From Epiperipatus broadwayi (taxonomy: Eukaryota > Onychophora > Udeonychophora > Euonychophora > Peripatidae): 64,000 nucleotides of DNA. The stretch is from positions 9,096,876-9,160,875 of the forward strand of contig JAQFVV010006203.1 of NCBI GenBank assembly GCA_028023455.1, given 5' to 3'. The stretch's first letter is position 1. Every line of letters begins with the position of its first letter. A model generated the notes under the pieces. That model saw nothing but the letters and a program-made list of their open reading frames with translations. It ran no database searches and was not told the origin of the DNA. Shown here piece by piece: positions 42,401-54,400 of this stretch. The translations under genes and the position numbers were made by a program.

Positions 42401-45400
42401 ACTTCATAGGCAATCTGTAGTCCAGACATGTTTAATTTATGATTATAACAGCATAGTAATTTTTTATTAAAATTTTATAACTTCTTTATTTTTTTATATA
42501 TAAAACTTTTCTTTAAAGAATTTATTCTGATATGTTTTATAGCATATACAAGATTTGTTAATTTTTTTATTTGATGAAGCTCATTTATAAGCAAGTCTCA
42601 TGAGGTCCATTGTCTGTTCTAGTGTTACAGTGCATTTTGATAGATTCCTATTATATTAAACAATGTAAAAGTTGCACATTATATGTTATTAAAGATATAT
42701 ATTTTAGATATCATGTATAATTGTACTGATTTTAATCTCTGGTACATTATATAAAATAGAATGTAAATCTGAGATTATTGTGACTGTTCCTACTTCAAAA
42801 AAAAAAGTAATAATTTTCAATAATACTCATATAATTTTTTTATGAATAAGTATTGGATTTATTCTTGCCTGTAGAATAAACTTATGCCTTGGCCAAATTC
42901 ATCTGGAAGATTTTTCAAGTGACATTTTACATTCAAGCTTCATTTTATAATAGTAATCCTATTGGAAAAAGTGAAACAGATAAACTTAAAGATCGAGATT
43001 TATCTTATGTAAGATATTTTTGAGGATTAAGATGCTCAGAAGAATGTCTATCATATAATAACTAGGTGATGCAGTTTTACATACTACCGAGTTACATTTT
43101 CTTTAACTATATATGTATATGGGTAGTTAATAATAACCGAGATGCAAAATGCATTCTCTGCACAACTTGTTTTTAAAGTGACGAAATATGTACAGAATAT
43201 ATTTTAATTTGAATCAATATTATAAATGAATTTGATTTAGTATTGGTGATTTATTTGTGCAAGGAAAAATACAAATAATATGATCACAATGTTACATAAT
43301 TGATCATTTTTATTCATTATTAATATTTTATAACTTTTTATTTAATTTGATTAATAAAATGCATTATTTTTAAACAAATAAGTATGTGAAAGATTTTGTA
43401 TGTGTGTAAATATAAATACAATATTCTTAAACATATATAGTTTTACCTTATAATCAAAATGCCTTGATTAAGCTTTCGAGCTCTTTCACGAAGTGGATGG
43501 GAACCACGATATTTATTGATGGAACCTTTAGAGGGTTCCCAGTCAGGAGGATAATACTTATTTACTGCTTTTCTTTCAGCCTACAGAATATGAAAAAAAT
43601 AATTTTATAGAAATAACATTTTTATATATAAGTAGAGTAAAATTGTAAACATTAATATTAATGAAAATACACAAATTTTTTGCCAAAACAATACCTTTAT
43701 GTATTCTTTTTATTTTCCATAATAATCTAAGAACTTTTTGAATTTACATTACTATCTCAAATTAAATCATTTACTATGACTGTATATTACATGGAACTAA
43801 GCTGAAAATTTATTAACATCGTTAATTGAAACCTTTTTTTGATATGATTCAGCCAAATTCATTTAATTCCATAATAATATTTTCGAAGCAAATAAAAGCA
43901 TGAATACATTTCTAGTTTTAGCTTTAGTTTCATATACAAAAGGCAAATTTTTATTATTTACTCAAAAAAATGAGATAGTCATTCCATATTGCCGATTTTT
44001 ATACAATTAAAACCCTGCAACAGTGTACATAACATTAGTAAAAGATTTTGAATATTATTTCACCATGTTTGCATGTCTATAACAGAAATAATTGTTTATA
44101 CTATTGCAATAATTACTTATTAAAAAAAACATTTTGCAGATATTATTAAAATTCAAAATATATTTTTAAGCCATATGCAAGTAATTATAACTTTCTCAAG
44201 TGATGTTAATTTTATTTTAAATGATTTTATTTATCATATTCTTATTTATCATGATAAAACAATCCAGATCAGTAACTTGGCATACTAAAACATTATGCCA
44301 TGCATAACTGTTGGTCTACTTTAGGAATGCTAATTCACTCTATTTAATCTACTTCAAAACCACTTACTATATATTTTATTTAACCAGTGTCATATCTACA
44401 TCTCCAGACTAATTTCTGACTGCTGACCATCATCAGCAAAAAGCAGGACTTGCACTCATACACATGTAGTATTTGTTTTTACCTTTTCTATACTATTCAA
44501 GCTAATAACTTGAGAATCAAAAACATTGTGAGATTTTGAATACACGACAATTTGTATGTAATATTATAAAAAGTCTAAAATAAGCCAAAAATTATTCTAC
44601 CATATAATGTCCATTGGTATTCAAGTCATCTATAGATGGCTCTGGAGTAAACAATAAATTGCTGTCTAATGCAGCTATTGAAAATAAGCAAAGCAAGTTC
44701 ATGTTGCACTTCATTATTCAATAATAAACCACATATTATTCATTAAATATTCTCAATGGTTTTACATTTATAAACATTTTATTTTTTAAGATTTTTTTAA
44801 TATATAAACAAACAAAATTAAATGAAAATATAAACATGCAAATGACCATTTTATTCTTAAATTATATTAAGCTACCAAATAAATTACATGTTCCTCATAT
44901 GACTATAATATTGAACTCCAGAAAAAAAAAAATTCATTCATATATATATATGATAAACAAAATATCAAATGGTTTTCATTATATTGAAACCAAGAAATTA
45001 AAATATATATTTCAAATAGAAAAATATATGTGCAGAAACTAAAATAAACAATTGACAAAAAAAAAAAAAAAATGTTTACATGCTAATGAAACAGATTTAA
45101 AATTAGCACTTAGAAAGAAGATGTTAAAAAAATTTGATTTCATAAAGATCACTATGAAATATGAGACCAATGTTTCACTTCAGAAAGATTTAAACCAAAA
45201 GCTACTAAAACACTATAAATATTATATTTAGAAATCTGTGAACCTAAAAAAAAAAAAATTATGGAGATGTTAAATATTTTGTAACATTTATAATACAAAT
45301 ATAATAAATATTACATATTGACTTTCTGAATCACAAAAAAATGAAGTTTTTCTGACAATCCAATATTGTAAAAATCCAAGTTATTACATTAACTGGATAA

Positions 45401-48400
45401 TTAAAAAAAATGGCTACAAAATAACAATGAGAAATCTAAATATTTAAAAAAGTTCCCTAAAAAACATGGCATATAAAGATGACATTCAAGTAACTGTATT
45501 GATCCAACAATCAAAAATAAAATTTCTAGTAGAAAAAGGCAGACATTTTATATCAAATTAAATATTTAAACTTTACACACTGCAAATTATTTTTGTAAAA
45601 TAAACACCATTAAGAATTTAAAAATAATGAAATAATTAAAAATGAGTTTCACTTTTTTTTTTCTGAGAATCATTTGTGTTTGAGTCTAAGTTTTATTAAA
45701 ACTTCCAGAGAAAATTTACTGCAAAGCATTACTGGAAATTTTTATTTTGCATTTTATATAAATACTTTAATAGTGATATTAGCAATTAAGCCAATGCACA
45801 TGCGCTTTAAAGATAAATTATGAATGAATACTCTCACATTTTTTTACTTTAACAAATAACTTACAACATTTCCAAAATCTTCAATAAAATCAACAAAAAA
45901 TTTTTGACTAACAATAATTATTTTATAAACAAAAGTTTAAATAAACATATCCAGAATTGTGAGAAAAGCAAAATGTACTGCACCATGATTAAAAAAAAGA
46001 AAAGAAACAATTATAATAGTATAAAATAGAAAAATCAATTACTATTTTTGTCTAAGGATAAGTCCACTGAAATGTATCATGAATTTCATAATAATATCCA
46101 AGAGTGCAATTTTTTTTCATTAGAACGATATTAATATTGTAGAAAAAATACAAGATATCATTGCAATTTAATGTAGCTCTGTCTTATGATAAAAGTTTGG
46201 CAAATTACTGTTTGACTAAATAAAAGGACACTTGAATTAAGTTAACCTCAATTTCAGTATTTTTCTTCAGTATCAAATTAGCAACAAAGCAATTACTGAC
46301 CTACTAATATATTCCACAGCTTGTACAAAATCTTTGTATTAAATATTTTGCTCTTGGAATAAAAAAGCCAAAATCTGCAAATGTAAGAAAAGCACAAACT
46401 GAACATGAATATACCAACTGTTTCAAAGAGATCAAAAATTTCAGAAGAAACCAAATTCAGATGAACTATTTTCAATGTAATAATATTGCCTTAATTAGTT
46501 GAGGAGAATACAATTTTATCTACATCACATAACATTAAAATCATCACTATTTCCTAATTTATTTTGCTCCTCTGTGTGATAATGGGCTACTTCCTCTCAA
46601 CTCTTATCAATTACTCAAATTTTATTATGATGCAAACAATTCTTGTATTTTTTAAAGAATATTTGATAACAACATAACTGTTAGGTCACAATAAAAGCAT
46701 TTTAGCTCCCTTGTTTTAATTTTACTTGAGAGAACTTTTGGTACTTGTGACTTTTGACCCATGTGGCCACCAGAGGTGCTGGTCTGGGTCAACCACAGAA
46801 ATACTTAGAGTAGGGGCCCCAAATGCAGCAATGCAAACTCCAGCCGATAGGTGGTGCTAGTCACAATGCGTAAGCACAGGAACATTCCACCAGCTGGCTG
46901 GCAGCAAAGCTGCCTGCTTGGTGGCACTGGTCGTAATGCATAAGCCCATTTAGCTTACATTGTCTGCACCCAGCAGCCACCAAGAACCTAGGTGGCGCTG
47001 ATTGCCACAAACACATCTAACCTACGTCGTTTGCTAACAGCAACTACCAAGATTCTATCCCACAATGTGGCGCTGTTTCTCTACGTTATACACGGAAAAA
47101 CTACGCATTGATAGAGTTTATGTACATACTATTTAAAATATGGATGGTGTATAATGTACAAGTGTAATTAATTAAGAAACTACAACTATTTAAATATGCT
47201 TTCAAACTTAATAGTGTCACATGCTATTTCACAGTTTTATAAATGGATGTATTTTTAAATTATTTCTTTTTAAAAATCGATCTTTTTTATTTATTTACTC
47301 TAAACGTGTTTTTTTTTTTAAATTAAAAAAAACTTAATTTTTACGACAATCGGGTCTTTTTTTTTTTAAAAAAAAAAAGCTAATTTTTTTTCCTTTTTTT
47401 TCTTCTTTCAAAACTGTATTATTTTAAAAGATGATTAAAAAAAAAAAGCTAATTTTTTTTCATTTTTTTTCTTCTTTCAAAACTGTATTATTTTAAAAGA
47501 TGATTGTTTGTAAAACTTTTTTTTTTCACTTTCAAACAATATTATCCAATAACTTTTAAAGTAATACAAATTATATTTCGGTTTATACATCTTTCAATTA
47601 TTATTTTGCAAACATGTTATTTTAAAAAGCTGTTACGAGCAAACAATAATTCGAAGATTAAATTACTGGAGAAAAAGCAAATCAAACTCTCCTTTAATTA
47701 TTTTTGAAATTTGGATTGTTTTGTTTAAAAAGTTAAGCAAAATCATTGCAGTCAACTGCATTTAAATTATTAAGAGCAACACTGAATGCATGAGGGTCCA
47801 TTAAAATAGATATGAATGTTTGATGCTTAGGTTAAGCTTGTATACTGGTAAATTAAAACTATTAGTCCTCATAAATAATTTGGAAGACATTGCCTGTCAA
47901 AATTGGATGATCATTGAAAATTATATATGATCTTAATAGCCTAAAATTCAGAAGCCTGATAGTACTGTCTTTGCTAGTGCGCTGTTTCTTTCTTTCATTA
48001 TTGAATTAGTAATATCACCACAGCTTGTAAAAGTAATGTTACTTATTATAAGAACTTAACAATGACTTAATTTGTTTCATAATTACGCTTTTACAAGTTT
48101 TGTTAATTTTGATATAGGATATATCTAGATGAATGTCTAAACATTATGAAAGAATTTTGAAAAAAGTAAAGGCAATACTTTTTTAGTAGATACTTTCCAA
48201 GCATAGAATTTATCAATGAAAGCTGAAATCTAATTAGAATTTTTGCAATAGGTCATTTTATTTATTTTATGATAGAATCATCAAAATGAAAGTCATGTGA
48301 TGTTTGATACAGTTGAGAAATGATTATTGAAGGTTATTGGTTTATCATGAGATAAGTACATTATCTGCAAAAGCTAATGAATACATATTTATTTTTAATA

Positions 48401-51400
48401 ATGGTAGAAAAAATTTAATTAAATTTGCATATTAAAGTAAAACAAGATCATCATCAACTATTATCAATCCACTGCAGGATGAACACCTCTCCAAGTTTCT
48501 CCACATCACCCGTGCACACTTTCTTATTTCATATATCCATCTCACATGCGGTCTCTTCCTGGGTCTTGTACAATCTCTTGGAATCCAGTTTAAGATTTCA
48601 ATTGTCCATCTATTATCATCTCTTCTAGCAATATTCTCAGCCCAACTCCACTTTAATCTTTTAATTTTTCCAATGAAATCAGTTACACCTTATTGTTCTC
48701 TTACCGATATTGTGTTTTCTATCTCTTCTTGTTACTCCCAACATGCATCTCTCCATACTTCTTTGAGGGTCTGAGGTCTGTATTGCTCTTCTATTAAGTG
48801 TCCAAGTCTCAGATCCATAAATAAGAACAGGTTAAACACATTTATTAAAAATCTTCCTTTACAAACACATAGGTATATTTTCTTTTAGTATCAAGTTATT
48901 TCTACCAAAAGCACTCCAATCAACTTTAATTCTATGATTAATTTCATCCATTATGTTTCCATCTGCATTAATAATCTGACCAAGGCGTTTGTAACTGTTA
49001 ACTTCTTCTAACTCATCATAAAAAATCTTTATTTTCATATTTTGAAAAAATCCATTAAACATTACTTAGGTCATTTTAACATTTATGTTTAGTTAGGCCA
49101 TTTTAACATTTATGTTTAGTCCTACTTTCATCTGATAACTACTGCAACATTTCCTGTAGATCTAAAGCATTATTACCAAAAATAACTAAATGGCTTAAAT
49201 AATCACCATTTACTTTCACTCCTTTAGCTTCCCATTTTAATCCACAAAATACTTCTTTCAGCACTGCTGTAAAAAATTTTGGAGATATGGAGTCACCCTG
49301 TCTTCCATTCTCCTCAATGTTGACTTTCCCACTATCATTATCTAATCTAATTGTTGCTGTTGCATTTTTATAAATATTCTTTAAAATATGATAATATCTT
49401 GAATCTGTACCTGAATGATATCTCTAGAATTGTCATTATGATGTATTATAGCATTTTTCGGTAGATTTCAACAATTATTAACTTATGGGGTTGTGATCAA
49501 ACAGAAGACAAACTTAAAGGAGATAATAAATATACTTGAATTTATTTACTGGTTAGAATCTCTACAGATTTTCTAATATAATGTTTGTGAGTAGTTAGGT
49601 GTTTTACTGAATCTATAAATGAATTTCTAAATAGACAAATTTTAATATCTATCACCGAACAGCGACACTTAAATATTTACCAATTTCACAATATCAATTA
49701 AAAAAACTAAAATTTACTTTGATTAATCATTAAGATTTGATTTAATGCAAGAAATTGTCTACACTCAGGAGGTTACAAATTTGTTGCCATCCTATTAATT
49801 TAAAGGAAACCCTTTGATTCCTCTTGGAGGCCTTAAAGGAACTAATCAAGGCCAGTTCTTAATGACCACTCCATACCTTCTTGTCATTACAGCTGTTATT
49901 ACTATGTGATTATTCATATAGTATATAAACATGGATGGGCTGCTCACCAACATGCACTAGCCAGCGTGACGAGGTTATTGGATTTTTACCTCTGAGTTTA
50001 AGATCAAGAAACATCATGGACTTTCTTCTCAGTTGCCTGATAAGACAGAATGAATGCTTGTGTAAATGATAAATATTTTTCCAATATATATATATACAAC
50101 TATGACAGACAAAAATAAATCATAGCCCTTATTCCCAGGAGACTGTAAAGTCACCAAATCGAGGCAGCAATTGGTGGGTGAAGGCAGAGGGTGCTAAGAA
50201 TCCCCTGATTGTGGACCCAGGCTGCCATTTGATGACGACTTTTTTTTTATTTAGGTACTTACAACTGCAGATCACTTTCAAGTGAAGGAAGATTGCAAGA
50301 GTTAAAACTAAAACTGCTTTATATTAAATGGGACATTATTGGACTTTGTGAAGTTAGAAGAAAAGGTGAAGAAACAATTGTTTTAAAAAGTGAACATGTA
50401 CTGTACTATAAAGGCACAAATATTGGAAATACAAGTGGAGTAGGATTCATTATAAATAAAAAGTGGAAGAACAACATTGTGGACATTGATGGTGTATTGG
50501 ACAGAGTGGCAAGATTAGCTAAATAACTTAATAGCAGATACCAAACGCAGATAATTCAGGTTTATGCCCCAACAAGTTCTCAAAGTGATGAAGTAGTAGA
50601 AGATTTTTATATGGATGTACAAAAGGTTTTTGATCAGAAGAAACAACATTTTAAAATTGTTATGGGAGACTTTAATGCTAGAATTGGTAAACAAATGAAA
50701 GATGAAAGTGCTGTAGGTAATTTTGGTTATGGTAATAGAAATGAGAGAGGAGATAGACTTGTGGAGTTTGCAAGAAAAAAAAACTTTATATTATGAAATA
50801 TTATTTTGAGAAAAATGTTAAAAGGAAATGGACATGGAAGCATCCAAATGAAGGTATAGCAGAATTGGATTATATTTTGACGAACAGAAAATACATATTT
50901 CAAGATTGTAATGTTCTTAATAAATTTAACAGAGGAAGTGATCATCGATTAGTAAAAAATGAAATACATGTCAATGCAAAACTAGAGAGACAAAAAATAA
51001 TAAGAAAAACAATATTTACAGTTGATATTCCTAATTTTCAGAAACATTCTAATGAATTTAAATTAGAACTTACAAATAGGTTTCAAGTATTAGTAGATTT
51101 TGAACATGATTCAGATTTGAATGAAATTAATATGAAAACAACTGATACACTTTTAAAAACTGCAACAAAAATAGCTGGTTGAAAAAAGCAGCACTTAACC
51201 AATAACATTTCTACTGAGACTAGACAATTTATGAAAAAAAGAAGGAATATGAAGATATACAAAAATGATGCATTAAAAAGGATTGAATATCTCAAATTTT
51301 GTAAAATGATGCAGAAAAGAGTTGAAAATAATATAAGGAAGTATAACTGTGAACTAGCAAGGAAAGCAGTAGAAGAGAATGAAAGTCTCAAGAGTGTAAA

Positions 51401-54400
51401 ACAATATTTTGGTATTGGTAGGAAATTTATATCTGCAATAAGAAAAAAAGCTGGAATTAGTACTAAAGAAAGAGATGACATCATGAAATGGATAGAAGAC
51501 TTTAATCAAGAATTATATAGTAATAAAGAACAAATACCTCCTATATCTATTATATCTTCTGAATTGCCCAGAATTTTAAATGAAGAAGTGAGACATGCAA
51601 TTAAATATATGAAGAAAGAAAAGACTCTAGACAATGGTAGAATTATAATTGATATATTAAAAGAAGCAGCTGAAAAAATATAATTTTTTTAGCAACGTTA
51701 TATACCAAATGTTTAAATGATAAAAATGTGCCAGATGATTAGAAGAAAGCAGTATTAATATTAATATTTAAAAAGGTGACGAAGAAGATATTAGAAATTA
51801 CAGACCTATCAGCCTTTTATCAGTTACATACAAAATTTTTACCAAGATAATTACAACTCATCTACAGAGAACATTGGATTTCCACCAACCAAGAAAACAA
51901 GCTGGATTTAAAAGTGGTTTTCGTACAGGAGATCATATCCAGGGATTGAGAGAAATTATAGAAAGGACAAATGAATATGAGTTGCCATTACGTTTTGGAT
52001 ATGTAGATTATGAAAAGACATTTGAATCTAGTTTGCCTTTTCATAATCTACAAATCCAAAACATAATGGCAACTCATATTTATTTGCCCTTTCTATAACT
52101 TCTTTCAATCCCTGGATATGATCTCCTCTACGAAAACCACTTTTAAATCCAGCTTGATCTCTTGGTTGGTGGAAATCCAATGTTCTCTGTAGACGAGTTG
52201 TAATTATCTTGGTAAAAATTTTGTATGTAACTGATAAAAGGCTGATAGGTCTATAATTTCTAATATCTTCTTTATCACCATTTTTAAATATTAATATTAA
52301 TACTGCATTCTTCCAATCATCTGGCACATTTTTATCATTTAGACATTTGGTATATAACGTTGCTAAAAAAATTTCTATTTTTTCACCTGCTTCTTTTAAT
52401 ATATCAATTATAATTCTACCATTGCCTGAAGTCTTTTCTTTCTTCATATATTTAATTGCATGTCTCACTTCTTCATTTAAAATTCTGGGCAATTCAGAAG
52501 ATGTAATAGATATACGAGGTATTTGTTCTTTATTACTATATAATTCTTGATTAAAGTCTTCTATCCAGTTCATGATGTCATCTCTCTTTTTAATAATAAT
52601 TCCAGCTTTTTTTCTTATTGCAGATATAAATTTCCTACCAATACCAAAATATTGTTTTACACTATTGAGACTTTCATTCTCTTCTACTGCTTTCCTTGCT
52701 AGTTCACAGTTATACTTCCTTATATTCTTTTCAATTCTTTTCCACATAATTTTACAAAATTTGCGATATTCAATCCTTTTTAATGCATCATTTTTGTGTA
52801 TCTTCATATTCCTTCTTTTTTTCATAAATTCTCTAGTCTGAGTAGAAATGTTATTGGTCAAATGCTGCTTTTTTCAACCAGCTTGTATCTTGTTTTCATA
52901 TTATTTTCATTCAAATCTGAATCATGTTCAAAATCTACTAATACTTGAAACCTATTTGTAAGTTCTAATTTAAATTCATTTAGAATGTTTCTGAAAATTA
53001 GGAATATCAACTGTAAATATTGTTTTTCTTAATAATTTTTGTTTCTCTAGTTTTGCATTAACATGTATTTCACATCTTACTAATCGATCCACTTCCTCTG
53101 TTAAATTTATTAAGAACATTAAATCTTGAAATATGTATTTTCTGTTAGTCAAAATATAATCCAATTCTGCTGTACCTTCATTTGGATGCTTCCATGTCCA
53201 TTTCCTTTTAACATTTTTTTCAAAATAATAATTCAGAATATAAAGTTTTCCTTTTCCTGCAAACTCCCCAAGTCTATGTCCTCTCTCATTTCTATTACCA
53301 TAACCAAAATTACCTACAGCACTTTCATCTGTTTATCAATTCTAGCATTAAAGTCTCCCATAACAATTTTAAAATGTTGTTTACTCTGATCAAAAGCCTT
53401 TTGTGCATACATATATAAATCTTCTACTACTTAATCACTCAGAGAACTTGTTGGGGCATAAACCTGAATTATCTGCATTTGGTATCTGCTATTAAGTTAT
53501 TTAATAATCTTGCCACTCTGTCCGATACACCATCAATGACCACAATGTTGTTCTTCCACTTTTTATTTATAATGAATCCTACTCCAGTTGTATTTCCAAT
53601 ATTTGTGCCTTTATAGTATAGTACATGTTCACTTTTAAAAACAATTGTTTCTTCACCTTTTTTTCTAACTTCACAAAGTCCAATAATGTCCCATTTAATA
53701 TAAGACAGTTTTAGTTCTAACTCTTGCAATCTTCCTTCACTCGAAAGTGATCTATAGTTTTAAGTACCTAAATAAAAAAAGTCGTCATCAAATGGCAGCC
53801 TGGGTCCACAATCAGGGGATTCTTAGCACCCTCTGCCTTCGGCCACCAATTGCTGCCTCGGTTTGCTGACTTTAGTCTCCTAGGAATAAGGGCCATGATT
53901 TATTTTTGTCTGTCATAATTGTATATATATATTGGAAAAATATTTATCATTTACACAAGCATTCTGCCTTATCAGGCAACTGAGAAGAAAGTCCATGGTG
54001 TTTCTTGATCTTAAACTCAGAGGTAAAAGTCCAATAACCTCGTCACGCTGGCTAACGCATGTTGGTGAGCAGCCCATCCATGTTTATGAACAATATGAAT
54101 AATCACATAGTAATAACAGCTGTAATAACAAGAACATATGGGGTGGGCATTAAGAATTAGCCTTGCTCAGTTCCTTTAAGACCTCCAAGAGTAATCAAAG
54201 GGTTTCCTTTGAATTAATAGGATGGCAACAAATTTGTAACCTCCTGAGTGTAGACAATTTCTTGCATTAAATCAAATCTTAATGATTAATCTAAGTAAAT
54301 TATAGTTTATTAGTTGATATTGTGAAATTGGTAAATATTTAAGTGTCTCTGTTGGGTGATAGATATTAAAATTTGTCTATTTAGAAATTCATTTATAGAT

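Larger units (their letters stand above)
34479..43446 (-). other. YJU2B intron 2 (9.0 kb)
   Basis: Donor GTAAAA, acceptor AATTAG. It contains a Penelope-like fragment (36880-37690), a 313-bp hairpin (41461-41773), a small 26-bp palindrome (CAAGGATATTG/TAATATCCTTG near 41910) and a dispersed repeat at 35100. 37700-41450 and 41960-43440 show nothing beyond AT-rich sequence. Confidence 0.85.

Noticed and set aside
48425-48628. Plus-strand ORF, and its mirror at 55360-55566.
   Set aside because: Antisense to the LINE C-terminal region; conserved only because both arms are copies.
51083-51484. 133-codon minus-strand ORF, and its mirror copies at 50727-50945 and 52572-52841.
   Set aside because: Antisense shadows of the LINE reverse transcriptase, hydrophobic because they read its lysine codons backward.
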